Shown here: piece after piece, positions 13,401 through 25,000 of the stretch
Layout of the letters: each line of letters opens with the position of its first letter
How positions within the stretch are numbered: the stretch's first letter is position 1
From: Phyllostachys edulis
Lineage: Eukaryota > Streptophyta > Magnoliopsida > Poales > Poaceae
NCBI GenBank assembly: GCA_036346405.1
Contig: CM070566.1
Span: 10,264,355 to 10,328,354, forward strand
DNA: 64,000 nucleotides
Direction: 5' to 3'
Program-made: the position numbers and the translations under genes
The notes under the pieces: generated by a model
The model's database searches: none
The model's input: only the letters and a program-made list of their open reading frames with translations
What the model was told of the DNA's origin: nothing

Positions 13401-14534
13401 CATGGCACAAAGTGACAGAGAGATATAATAGCCTGCATGCAAGAGATTAGAGAAAGAATTAACAAGGGGATTGATGATGCCTGGCCACACACCATATTGA
13501 CAGAAAGAAAGGCAGAGAAGCAACCGAACAGGATTCATGCACTGGACCAAAGACATGAACAGTGCACAGGCTGATTATGGCACACATGATGGCCGGCGAC
13601 GAAGGGGCAAAACGGAAAGGAAACGACGAGCCGGACGCAATGGTGTGATCGGATTTTGGAAAAACTCACCAAGGAAGCGAGCAACGCAACGAACGCGGTT
13701 CGGCTTTACGGCTTGACATGGCTCCGGCAATCTTCGGGCGAAGTGGATGGAACCATGACGCAGAGGACGACGACACGAAGCCAACGCCGCAAACGGTTCA
13801 GCCGGCGGACGTCGGATGAAGGCGCAACTTGTCGGAGAATATTCTTGGGAGGAGCTCGGTATTCTGCGGGCGGCGACGAAAATAGATCGATTTGGAGGAA
13901 ACCAATTCAGGGGATTGGAAGAGGAGATCAAGACGAACGCGTGAGCATAAACGTTCGCTTTTATACACACCAAGGAGAAAGATATGGAATTTTGAAATTT
14001 GAGTTAGAAACGAACGCGTACTGGATTGTTCGGTTCGGCTGGGAGCTCCCGGATGAACAGTCAATCGTGATTTACTCTGGCACGCGGCTCGGTTGAGATC
14101 CGGGTGAATAGTACCAACAGGTATTGTAGCAACCGAGAGGAGAGAGAAAGAGAAAGATTTGTTTTTGGAAGTTTGAATTGGAAACGCGTAGAGTCTCTCG
14201 GCCGGGATACGAACATGAACAGTACAAAACAGTACTGTAGCAATTGGGTAGGAGAGAGAAAAAGAAGATTTTTGGAATTAAAGAAAATCCCAAAAATCAA
14301 GGAGGCCAAATAAATAGCAAATAAATTCAGAAAATACCAGAAAAATCCTTGGAACACAAGGAAGCCAAATAACACAGGTTTTTCTTTAATTGATGTTTAG
14401 ATTAGTCAAATTAAATATTTTAAGTTTAGGAAATTCCCAGTTAAGCTTCATTAATTCAAATAAAATTGGTGAATTTTTCTAGGGACCTAAACTACTCAAT
14501 TTTTTTTTGAAAAGCCAAATTTTGGGACGTTACT
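10479..14534 (+). mobile_element. Solo LTR (LTR C) inserted in LINE-1
   Basis: Starts TGTCGGGACCC at 10479 and ends GGGACGTTACT at 14534; the usual final A appears mutated to T. It is flanked by a perfect 5-bp target duplication TTGCT (10474-10478 and 14535-14539). It is 4056 bp with no second terminal copy, primer-binding site or pol sequence. TATTCGAATAG lies at 11147-11157, followed by CTCTGCAGAG and TTTACCCACATGA. The 3' half (12400-14300) is purine-rich on the plus strand with scattered open frames that I do not recognise. It begins with the same TGTCGGGACCC as LTR B, so those two are the closest pair here. Confidence 0.9.
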
Positions 14535-14539
14535 TTGCT

Positions 14540-15915
14540 CTCCATGATGCTCTTGGCCTTGCTACCATTTTTGGTTGTCATGTTGCATCCTTCCCTCAAA
14601 CCTATCTGTGTTTGACTCTCTCCAAGCACAAACTCCGGATCACGGATTTTCAACCTCTCATATCAAAGTTTGACAAGTGCCCTGCAGGGGTGGCGCGGGA
14701 ATCTGCTAACTTCGGGAGGGCGTGTTACCCTCTCCAACTCTGTCCTTACCAACCTCCCCACCCATGCCATGAGTGTCATTTCTCTCCCTAAAGGTGCTAT
14801 AGAAGCTATGGACAGCCGACACCGCGCCTTCCTTTGGATGGATGAGCAACGTTGCAATGGAGGGCAGCGCAAAGTGGCATGGGATGACATTTGTTGCCCA
14901 AAGCAGAAGGGAGGATTAGGTATTAAAAATCTCCATGTTCAAAATAGTTGTCTTCTCAAATTTCTCTTGAAGCTCCATGAAGTCGGTAACACTCCTTGGG
15001 CTGCCTGGTTCCAGACCCATTATGGTTGGGTTGGAAATCGCAACCTAGGAAATCCACATCACTTAGATACCCCTACTCGGAGAGGCCTTCTCACCGAACT
15101 CCCTAACTTTCACCAAATACCAGAGTTGCCATCGGCAACGGTGCCCAGACATCCTTTTGGCATGATCTCTGGGAAGGCGACACCACCTTTGCGGACCGTT
15201 TCCTTGCTCTTTACTCCCACTCCACTCGGCCACACATTGCAGTTGCCAGTGCTCTCTCCTCCCCAGATCGGGATCTCTACCTCCAACCCCGCCTTACATC
15301 AATAGCCTTGTCTGGTCTAGCATCTCTTCGCTCCCTAGTCGGCGGTTGTTCACTCCACCCAATTCAGTCTGGCGTGCGGTCTCTACGGCATGCTACTCAT
15401 CTTTGTCCTCCCGAGTGGCCTACTCTTTAGCCTACCAAACCGACCATGACGCCCCCTTCTCCCCTCGTATTTGGAAAAACTATGCCCTAATGTTGCAAAG
15501 CGTTCTTGTGGCTCATTCATAAGCACAGGATTCACACGAACGATCGGCGCCACCGAGGGGAATGGCCGACTCTGCTCATTGCCCCTTCTGTCCAAGCTGC
15601 GAGGATGTTCAACATCTTTTCCTCCTTTGTGACCGAGCCAGATGCGTTTGGGAGGCCATGGGCCTCAAGTTTCGCTTTCCCTACTGCACCGCCTGCCTCC
15701 AGCACCACCCATAACACTATCCTCACAGCCATCCTGTGGAACCTTTGGAAGTGCCGTAATGTTAAAGCCTTTCGGCGAGATAACGAGACGACCTCCCAAG
15801 TTCTTCACCGATGCACTGATGACTTGCTCTTGTGGGCTCATAGGTGCAACCGAGAAGCGACGAAATGTCAAATTGTAATGTGGGGTGAACGCTTTCTTGT
15901 AATGTCCCATTAGCT
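14540..15915 (+). pseudogene. LINE-1 ORF2: distal reverse transcriptase and zf-RVT region
   Basis: After LTR C the LINE frame continues as FALHDALGLATIFGC. A frameshift near 14690 leads to LLTSGGRVTLSNSVL, AFLWMDEQ, KVAWDDICCPKQKGGLGIKN and LLKFLLKLHE, the thumb/connection segment typical of plant L1 ORF2. Near 15570 a cysteine/histidine-rich piece HCPFCPSCEDVQHLF matches the zf-RVT domain. Open frames run to about 15913. Several shifts and stops (about 15100-15500) make it non-functional. Confidence 0.82.
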
Positions 15916-16151
15916 AGCCCCTTGTACCCTTCCCTCGCTATCCCTGTTTCTCCATTTGTTAGTACCCCTTTGTAATAATTTGTTTATTAGGCCCTGTTTG
16001 GTAGAGCTCTAGATTCTCATTTTTCAGATTGACCGCCTCCAGTGCTATCCCTCCCTCTCAGTCCAACTTCTTGGCTTCGTCTTCGTCTCTCCCTCCCCTC
16101 CCCCCATCTCCTCGGTGTCGTCTGCTGCTCCAGCGATGACGTACACATCCA

Positions 16152-18595
16152 ATGAGCTCTTCACCCCTTAGTTTAGACTTCAGGGCGGCAGTGATGGGAA
16201 AGAAATCCAAGAAGGAGCGTAGATGGATGGAATCATCGCTCTCCAGCCCGGACTCGGTGGAATCCCGTCGCCGGGGGTCGCTGGCCAGGTCGTTCTCGCC
16301 AAACCCGGTCGTTGTTAGCCTCCGGTCGCCGAGTCCTTCTAGGGCTCTGACCGTCAAGTCAGGTCGCTTAGGGGCACCGGTCTTGCCCGTTGCAGCTAGG
16401 GGCAAGGCGGTACTCTTCCTTGATGGCGGGCTGCCGCTGAGCACGCATGTTGGCGGTGCCACTAGAGCAGCTCTTCCACCTGAAGATGGCGACTGGCAAC
16501 TGGCAAGAAGTCCGTCGGCGTCGTGCTCCACGCCAGAGGCCGCTGCTCAGGCGCCGACAAGCCGCCGTGTCGTGCCCGGTGCCTCGAGACCTATTAGGCC
16601 GCTGCTTCAACTGCTTCGTTGGTGACCACTTGGTGGTGGATTGCAAGAACCCCACCCGCTGTTTCCGTTGCAAGCAAGTGGGTCACACGGCGGTCCATTG
16701 CAAGAAAGCGTCAAGTCCAGCAGTTGCGCGTTCTCCGCCAGTCGCCGACTTGCGGGGGCTACTGTCGTCAAGACCGGTGGTCGCCCAGCAAGTGGTTCAC
16801 CGCAGGGCGTCGCTAGCTTCTGGCAGCTCGGGTCGCTCGCCTTCGCCTCAACGCCAGAGGTTTTCGGCCGAGGGGCCAAGCCGTCCTCCAGGGGTCGTTC
16901 GTGCATGGCCAATGTTGAACGTTCAAGCCCGGGTGAAGGGCAGTGTCTTCTACCTCCCATTTTCGGTGATGCCAATGATGAGTTCCCTCCTGGGAACCCT
17001 CTCCACCGCCCAGCTCGTGAAGCTTGCGTAGTTCCTCTATCCCCGGCAATGCGCGACATGGAAAGATGCCTCGAGCGAGCGTTAATTATCTGCGTGGGGG
17101 GTACGAGGCCCACTGTTTATGTCCAAGATGTCACGTGGGCACTCCAGGTTGAGAGGGGCTTGTCGACGGATAGGTTCTCCATTCACCCCTACTTCCTGGA
17201 GAATTTCCTCGTCGTTTTTTACAGCCATTCTTGCAAAGATCATATTCTCCGTGCCGGCCCGATCAAGACTTCCAGCTTCCTCCTCGTGGCTCGCCAATGG
17301 TCGCGACTTAGCTCAAAGTTGTGACCATCCTCTTCGCCAGTGTCAAAGTCGAGCTTAGAGGGGCTGCCCTTACACGCCTGGAGTTTTGCGGCCATCTCAG
17401 CCATCCTCTCCCCTTCGTGTTGGGTCAAAGCTTTCGATGAATCGTCCACTTCGCGGGCTGACCTCTTAGCTTTTCATTTGGTAGCCTGGTCATTCAACCC
17501 TAGTTTGATTCCTAAAGAAAAATCAGTCTTCGTCGCCGTCGAGCCGGATCTCCTCCCGGATGGCTCCATCGTGGACCACGGGGACCAGGTCTTTGCGAAG
17601 CCGTCCAGTGCAAGGGAGTTGCGGGAGGCCCTTCGCTACAACGTCATCATCCACATCCATGAGGTCGAGGATTTTTCTACTTTGGCTTAGCGGGTTCATT
17701 CTTTTGCTCCTTCCAGCGACGACTCAGGCTTTGGCGGGCTTCCTCACGACGATTCCGACGACCCTGGTCCGCGTCGCCACTCCTTCCGCGCTAGGCCGGG
17801 TGTGGTGGATGGTGAATTGCAGACCGCCGGAGGTTGAGACGAAGGGCCGAGAGGCAGGCGAAGACTTTAGATTAACTTAGTTGTCTCATGGAAACTGCCA
17901 CCCAATGTCAGCACTAGAGCCAAGGGCAGTCCGTGAGACAGTAGCATGGCGCCAAGTCTTGCATGGCAGCGGTGGCGTGAAGAACCTTTCTTTGGCTGCC
18001 AGGCCTGCTCGCCGCTTGCCGTTTTTGGGTCCTCAGTCTGGTAGGAGGTTGCCAGAGAAGGAAAAGTTAGCTTTGAATGCTTTCGCTTCACCCTTCAGTC
18101 CGACTATTGATAGGTCACTCCCGTGTCTCAAGTCGAAACCTGCCGTTGCACTGCTCGATAAAGTGGTTCATAGCCAAGTGGCCATTCAGGCACCTACTCC
18201 TGGGTTGCAGACAGCTAGTCTTCCCGGCATTTTGGTCGTTCTTGCTCACCCTTCCAGCCCTCCATGCAAAATCTGTGAGCCGGTCACAAGCCAGCCTGCA
18301 TGTGCCATGCAAGGGGCTTCGGTGAGTCAAGACTCTACCAAGCAACCGTTTCAGCCGGTGCTGAATGTATTGGTCGAGGCTAACTCTTCCCTGGTCCCCA
18401 TTCAAGCATCAAACCCTACTGACGGCACTTCTTCATTTCCCACCCACGTAGGACCTGATGGCTTGGTCCCAATGCTCGGCAGTTTTCCAACTATTGATGG
18501 GCCTGATCTCGCTCTTTCGGACTCTCGTATTGACTTGGCCTCAAGCTGGGTAGGCAAAAAATTGGATAAGTTGGGGCTGATTGCTGCTGATCTCC
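16152..18595 (+). pseudogene. LINE-2 ORF1 (nucleic-acid-binding gag-like protein), N-terminal part
   Basis: Open frames in changing registers begin at ATG 16152 (MSSSPLSLDFRAAVMGKKSK). At about 16600-16710 are two CCHC zinc knuckles, CFNCFVGDHLVVDC and CFRCKQVGHTAVHC, both with C-X2-C-X4-H-X4-C spacing. Downstream comes a segment including AMRDMERCLERALIICVGGT and FLENFLVVFYSHSCKDHILR (about 17050-17270), which resembles the DUF4283-like region of plant retroelement proteins. A serine/proline-rich tail (17881-18595) reads straight into LTR D. At least four frame changes are needed to read through, so the protein is broken. ORF1 proteins of L1 elements bind element RNA. Confidence 0.82.
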
Positions 18596-21500
18596 TGTGG
18601 CGACCAGCCGGGGCATCACCCGAGAGGTCCTCTAAGACCTCCCTGGGAGTCCACCAGGACATCCCAGAAGGTCCCGAGGATCTCTCAGACAGTCCTCCCA
18701 GGCCTCCCAGGAGGTCCAGCCGAACCTCCTAGAGGTCCAGAGAACTGACCCGAGGAGGTCTTGAGGTTCAGGACCTCCCCAAGAGCCACGACCAAACCTG
18801 GGGAGGTCGAGAGACCAACCCGAGGAGGTCATGGGACTTGGAGAAGTCCTAACCCTTCCTGTGATCCGAACCAGTCCCAAGGATCAATGGCTGGTTCACA
18901 CAGTATACGTAAGTGGCAGCATACATCCACACGAGACTTTAATAACAGCAACAGAGTTATTTACAAACCGACAAGAGCAAAATACATAGCAGAACAAAAG
19001 TCAAGTCCATCCAATACACCACAGGTAACTGGCTGGAGGGCGCGGCCTAATTGTTCTGGTCCTCATCATCTTCAAAGGAGTCCTCTCCTGCTCAAAAATT
19101 AGTTTCAAGTAAGAGTGAGCACAACAACCGTGCTCGCAAGTCACACCCGTGGGGTAACAAAATGACATGCATACATGGATATTCAAATGAAGGCATAATA
19201 TGGTTGATTTGCGTAAAGCCAAGTTTCTTTCAAATACATGTACTAAGTTCCAAGGCAGTTAAACCATAACTAAAATTTATTTTCATAAAATAATTTTACA
19301 GTTGGATAGCATTCATCATCAAGATGGTGAAGAATACCCTTCTGTCACAAGGCTCCCTGCCCAATATCCATGGGATAGAAATCTCAAAACCAATTTATCC
19401 AAAATCTTTTTAAAACAAAACCAATCTCTAACTTTGAGTAGTCTTCTGCCAACACGTCTATGACCGTGGACATGGCTATTCGAATAGTTTTCACTCTGCA
19501 GAGGTTGTACACTTTACCCACATGACATGATTTCTCTAGTTTGTCCGGCATTCGTCAATGCCACCTCTCACTGCCGAAGGTAAGAGGTCTAGAACTCATG
19601 ACAAGGCCTTTACAATGCATTATTCCACCACAATCCCTCCTCGCTAAGGTTTCGCCTCCATTAGATACAAATCCGCAGGATCGGGTCCCCCCTCTTGCGC
19701 CAGTAGAAAATATAGGTTATAAAAGACCATAGGCCATAAAAGACCTCCCACACATCAAAGTGGAACAACTGCGGTAGAACTTTGTAAATTAGTTGGCCAG
19801 GTCCTACGCCCCATTTTGGAGACATGTGATTGTACGGTGAGGCATAGCCCAACATAGGCCTAGCAAAGGATCGCTCAAAGACTGGTCCACAACTGACTTG
19901 GGCGACCACCACAAACCCCTGGACCTCAACCTTACCTAGGATTGAGTCCGTGCATAAACATTGCACCGGCCAAGCAAACCAATTCGTTCAAGCCCAAATC
20001 CATTTTCCTTTTCTTTTGCTTTTCAAAACATTTACAAAACCTCCATGACAACCCATTGCCATGGTTTAAATTATTTTGACAACATTGGTCATTTGGCAAT
20101 AAGATCTCCCAAAGCAAGAATTGATCTAAGCATGGCTAACCATATAGTTTGCATTATCTCTAGTCCATGCTAGTGTATGAACTAGGTTTTCATCTAAGGT
20201 GACAAGGAAGACATAACAATGACAAATCTGGTTGTATACAAGATAACAGGGATAACTATAGAGTTCCAAAATCAGGGGTTAAACTATTTGTAGTGAAATA
20301 TGCATGCAATACTCAGTTGAAACCAACATAATTAGTTTGAATTAATGGAATCAACATGATCAAGAGTATGACTTGCCTTGCTCACTGACTTGAGAGTTTT
20401 CCTCTTCGGTGCACTCAAGCTCCTCAGTGTCTTCGCAATCTATACGAGGAAACCAAAGCAACTCAACACAGAGCTCAAATAAGATCCAAAGAAACTTTAA
20501 TGAAACTCCAAAATAAAACCAACAGAGAGGCTAGGTCGGGTTGGAGGAGGTCCAAAGAGTTTGCTGGAGGAGGTCCGAAGCTTCAGGAGGAGGTTCAGAG
20601 AGCTTTGGAGGAGATCTAAGAGCTTTTTGGAGGAGGTCCAAAGAGTGGAAATGAGCAAAAGGGTAAAGGGGAAGGGCTGCCCAAGCTTATATAGCCAGAG
20701 CCGCCCAGATTTCCATGGGTACACATGTTCAAGAGTTGGTGAAAAGGACAATGGGAGCAGGCAAAAGATGGGACAAAAGAATAGCACGGGTGCAGCAAAA
20801 AGGTAGAAGCATTTAATACGATACAACAGGCATTAAATGTGGGGAGACTCCCATGCGCAAAGGACACGGTCAAAGGATAAAGAAAGAGGAGTGTGACTGC
20901 CAAATGGGGCCAGTCAAAGCGTAAGGGGAGGTCCTGCGGACAGGAGGTGCAAAGGACATAACAAGGGGGAGGTCCTGACGGTCAGATCAAATCAAGGGGA
21001 GGTCTGAACGGTTAAAATCTCCAAAGGGGAGGTTTTAACGGTCGGATCTAACAAGGGGGAGGTCTGGACGGTTAAGATCTCCAAAGGGGAGGTCTTGACG
21101 GCCAGATCTAACAAAGGGGGGGTCTGGACGGTTAAGATCTCCAAAGGGGAGGTCTTAACGGCCAGATCTAACAAAGGGGAGGTCTGGACGGTTAAGATCT
21201 CCAAAGGGGAGGTCTTAACGGCCAGATCTAAAAAGGGGAAGTCCTAGAGGACATGGGGAGGTCCAAATGAACGAGAGGGAGGTCCTAAAGAACACAGGGA
21301 GGTCCTGAAGGACATTGACGCCGCGAGCTAGGGGCGGTAATACCGGGTTGGCAGAGAAGGGAACTTCCAGAGAGAGTTACATGGATCAAAGCAAAGAGGA
21401 AGTCCACGCGAACACAAAGAGGTTCAAGAGAGTGTAGAAGGAACTCAAATGAACCTGAGGAAGGGTTAGGCCTAGGAGGTTTAGGCCAGAACATAACCAA

Positions 21501-21772
21501 AGAGGGAGGTTTGGACCAGGGGAGGTCCAAGCACTTGGGAGGTCTAGACCTAAGGAGGTCTGGTCCAAAGAAGAACCAATCAAGCAAGGAAAGGGAGAAA
21601 TCACCAAAGCTCCCACAAACCCAACAAACCTTTCAAGAGTTTTAGTTGAAGATTGAGTTAGTCAATCGAAATCCATTCTGAAATTTCAAGTTAAGCTTTG
21701 AATTCTCATCAAAACAAAATGGTTCTTTTTATTTTGGAAAATTCAGAAGGCTCTGAAAATCAGGGTGTTACA
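18596..21772 (+). mobile_element. Solo LTR (LTR D) inserted in LINE-2 ORF1
   Basis: Starts TGTGGCGACC at 18596 and ends AGGGTGTTACA at 21772, flanked by a perfect TCTCC duplication (18591-18595 and 21773-21777). Length is 3177 bp, with no second copy of the ends. TATTCGAATAG is at 19477-19487, followed by CTCTGCAGAGGTTGTACAC. Removing the LTR and one duplication rejoins the LINE ORF1 in frame (...AADLQFSPVS...). Both outer ends are unusually rich in GAGGTCC/GGAGGTC words, and a higher-order tandem repeat lies near 21 kb. No coding capacity recognised. Confidence 0.92.
20961..21235 (+). repeat. Higher-order tandem repeat, about 60-bp period, in LTR D
   Basis: Two alternating 30-bp half-units, one reading CTGGACGGTTAAGATCTCC and the other CTTAACGGCCAGATCTAAC, each followed by AAAGGGGAGGT, recur about four times. 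Both contain the palindrome AGATCT. The alternation means the amplified unit was the 60-bp dimer, not the 30-bp monomer. Variation between copies is a few bases. Confidence 0.92.
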
Positions 21773-22610
21773 TCTCCAGTTTAGCCCTGTCAGCGCCGTG
21801 CCGTTCCCTTCTTCCGAGGCTCCTAAAGGCCGGCATGAAGGAAGGCCGGCTGCCTCAGTCGAGCCTCCCAAGGTGGTTGAGAAGGTTACCGACACAGCTC
21901 AGCTAGGACTGATTGCTACTCTCCCGTTCAGTCCTGTCAGCACCGCGTCGGTTCCTTCCTCCGAGGCTCCTAAAGGCCGGTCTGTAGGAAGGCCGGCTGC
22001 ATTAGTCGAGCCTCCCGAGGAGGTTGAGGACGTTACCGATATGCCTTCTCAGGTGATGCCTTTAAGCCCGTAGGCGGAGGATGTTGTGCCCACCTTTGGA
22101 GGATCTGGCGCTGTCCAAGATGACAGCGGTGTGGGAGCCGGAGCGAGTGCTCTTCCCGGAGCTTTTTGTGCCTCTGCTGATCTCCCTCCTAGTGCTTCGC
22201 CTGCTCCCTTAGGCCAATTGTTGGTCGGCGAGTCCAAACTCCAAGCTTACTCGCGTAGGGCTAAGTACAAGCTGTGGGGGTCGGTTCTTCCAGCGCTTAT
22301 TGTGTAGCGTGCATCAGCTGTTCATCCAGCTACGTCTACTCCGCGTCGAAGCAAAAGATTAGCGGCTTCGTGTCTTAAGAATGTGCCTGCCGAGCGTCGG
22401 GCACAGCTCCTGTTAGCTGGAAGGTTGGGTCTTAATCTCACAATAGCTTGGACAACGCAGAGGTGCTTAAAGACTTCATAAAGTTATTTGACAAACCGCT
22501 TTCGAAAGACCACTTAGCCGCGTTGGCGGCTCTCTTCCGGATTTCAGTTTCGGAGTTTCTACTTGCAGAGGTTACTGAGGCCTCTACACCCTTGGTTGCC
22601 ATCTGAGCTT
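21773..22610 (+). pseudogene. LINE-2 ORF1, C-terminal part
   Basis: Directly after LTR D the LINE frame continues as LQFSPVSAVPFPSSEAPKGR. Two related segments of about 45 residues follow (PSSEAPKGR...GRPAA...VEPP...VTD), an internal protein duplication (about 21777-21895 and 21925-22045). A stop at 22071 and later shifts follow. The sequence near 22310-22440 (STPRRSKRLAAS-like, C-terminal to the repeats) resembles the end of plant LINE ORF1. ORF2 begins at about 22636. Confidence 0.7.
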
Positions 22611-22635
22611 GCATGCTCGGGTCGTTGGTCACTTC

Positions 22636-23320
22636 TTCGCCTTTATGGTTGTTTGTAATGTTAACTTCCTCAGCTGGAATGTTAGAGGATTAAACTTGAG
22701 AGCCAAGAGACATGTTGTTAGAGAAACCGTAGTAGCCTCGCAAGCGTCGGTTGCTTGCATCCAAGAAACTAAGCTTCCTATAATCGACTTGCCTCTTGTA
22801 AAAGAAACTCTTGGAACCTTGTTTGATAGGTTCGTTTATCTGCCGTCGTCTCAGTCTAGAGGTGGTATCCTTCTAGCGTGGAACTCTAGTAAGGTCTCCT
22901 GTACTACACATGATGTTAGAGTGCACTCCATTACAGTCGAGGTGTCCTTACCTAGCGGCTATCTCTCCTGGCTCACTGTTGTGTATGGCCCTACTGATGA
23001 CTCTCTCAAACCGGCGTTTCTGCAAGAGCTCCGTGATATCCATGGCTCTAGGCAAGGTCCTTGGATTATCCTCGGAGATTTTAATCTCATTCTGCAAGCC
23101 AGTGATAAGAACAATGCTCGCTTAAACAAACGACGAATGGGCAGTTTTTGTCGTGTGGTTGATGATCTGGAGCTCAAGGAAGTCCACCTAAATGGCAGAT
23201 CTTTCATGTGGACGGGTGCGCGAGAGAGGCCCACATTGGAATGCATTGATCACGTGTTTCTTTTGTCGATTTGGGACTGCAGATCTCGGGTATTTGCCGG
23301 GCACTACCTTCAATGACCTC
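22636..23320 (+). pseudogene. LINE-2 ORF2: endonuclease domain
   Basis: Open frame with NFLSWNVRGLN, IQETKLP, GGILLAWNS, VVYGPTDD, IILGDFNLIL and CIDHVFL, the consecutive blocks of an L1 AP-type endonuclease. Unlike LINE-1, the GDFN aspartate is present, so the catalytic set looks complete. A frameshift near 23285 (after SIWDCRSR) breaks the link to the reverse transcriptase. The protein would nick target DNA to prime reverse transcription. Confidence 0.9.
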
Positions 23321-23369
23321 GACCCCGCCTCTGCTTTTCTCCACGTCTGGTCTTCCGGGGACCAAGAAA

Positions 23370-25000
23370 CGTTTTCATTTTGAGAAGTTTTGGACGAGAA
23401 TGGAAGGGTTCCAGGATACGGTCGTCGTGGCTTGGAAATGTGACAGCCGGTTGTCTGACCCCCTGCGACGTCTCCATCATTCACTTCAACAGGGTGAGCC
23501 TTGCAGAGCTGGAGCCAGCGTGAATGTGGTAGCGTTCGCTAGCAGATCGGGTTGTCCAAAGCGTTGGTCGGCCGGTTGGATGTGGCAGAGGAGATTCGAC
23601 AACTTTCTCCTTGGGAGAGATGGCTCAGACTGGCGCTCAAGAGGAGGTTGTTAGGTCTTTGTTCCTTTGATCGGACTATTGCACACCAAAGGTCGCGGAT
23701 CAGGTGGTTACATGAAGGGGACGCAAACACTCGCTACTTCCATCTGCATGCCAACCAGAGTAGACGTTGTAATTACATCTCAGGTCTAAAGGTGGCAGAT
23801 ACTTGGGTGCACTCTCAGGCCGGGCTAGAGGAGTCCTTTAATGAACATTTCGTGAATATCTTGGGAACACCGATTGACCGTGAGCATTCTTTAGACTTGA
23901 GCTACCTTGATATGGCTACTCATGATTTAAGGGCTTTAGATGCTGACTTCTCCAAGGCTGAGGTTTGGGACGTGGTTAAGTGCATGTCCGCAGAAAAGGC
24001 GTCGGGGCCTAACGGCTTCTCAGGTCTGTTCTATCAATGTTGTTGGTCAATCATCAAGCCTGACATAATGGTGGCAATTCATGCAGTTGGTCGCCTTACT
24101 GGAAAGAGTTTTCACTTACTCAACAAAGCTATGTTAACTCTTTTACCAAAAAAGCTTGCTCCTCAGGAAGCGCGAGACTACCGGCCTATCAACCTCCTTC
24201 ACAGCTTTGCCAAGATTTTCTCCAAAGTTCTTGCTCGAAGGTTGTCTCCGGAACTGCCAAAGCTTATGGCTTCCAACTAGTCTGCTTTTACCAAAGGTCG
24301 CTCCATTCAAGATAATTTCTTTCTGGTCAGGCACTCATCTCGCTTGCTGCATCAGATTAAGCAATCAGCTTCCCGTTCAAATTAGATATTGCTCAAGCTT
24401 TCGACTCCTTGTCCTGGCCTTTTCTGCTGGAAATTCTGCGACACAAAGGGTTTGGCTCAAAGTGGTGTTCTTGGCTAAGTATTATGTTTATGACTTCCTC
24501 CACCAAAATTCTGGTCAATGGGCAGCCTGGGAGGCCGATTTGGCATGGTCGCGGGTTGCGTCAAGGAGACCCCCTTTCGCTGATGTTGTTCATCATTGCC
24601 ATGGACGCTCTCAACAACTTGATCCTCACGGCGGAAAAAGAAGCTTTGCTCCTTCCGATTAGAGGGCGTCGTGGTCTACCTCATCGGCTCTCCTTGTATG
24701 CAGATGATGCGGCCCTATTCTTGTCTCTTGTGAGTGAAGATCTTTTAGCCATCAAGGAAATTCTAAAACACTTTGGTGAGGCTTCCGGTCTGCGCACCAA
24801 CATGTATAAGAACTCCTTCTCTCCAATCAGATGCAATGATCAATAGACCCAGCTCGTCAAAGATCATTTGCATTGCAATATCGCTGCTTTTCCTTGCAAA
24901 TATCTTGGCTTGCCTCCATCACGTGTGGATTTTCAACCTCTCATGGACAAGGTCGCTAACCGTCTACAAGCTTAGCAAACCGGATTGCTTTCTCAGGGGG
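23370..25000 (+). pseudogene. LINE-2 ORF2: reverse transcriptase
   Basis: After the shift, FEKFWTRMEGF is followed by a long frame (23552-24280) with IRWLHEGDANTRYFH, EKASGPNGFSG, LLPKKLAPQEARDYRPINLL and a stop at 24278-24280. Beyond a second break come DIAQAFDSLSW, GRGLRQGDPLSLMLF and SLYADDAALFL, the catalytic YADD box near 24697. Another stop falls near 24844. Stops and two or more shifts show that it is dead although the motifs are well kept, which suggests fairly recent decay. Confidence 0.9.

Larger units (their letters stand above)
6164..15990 (+). mobile_element. L1-like non-LTR retrotransposon (LINE-1), decayed and split by LTR C
   Basis: In order on the plus strand: ORF1-like sequence (6164-7943), an endonuclease/reverse transcriptase ORF2 from 8250 to 10478, then after removal of LTR C (10479-14534) the distal reverse transcriptase and a zf-RVT-type zinc region to about 15915, and a 3' UTR to about 15990. 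Frames are broken by many stops and shifts, so it is dead. The 5' side ends at LTR A, which either inserted into it or abuts it. No clear poly(A) tail is visible before the PIF-like terminus at 15991, so the 3' boundary is approximate. Confidence 0.85.

Noticed and set aside
13656..14096. 146-codon open frame in LTR C
   Set aside because: No conserved domain recognised, lies inside a solo LTR, and has no counterpart in the other LTRs that I could see.
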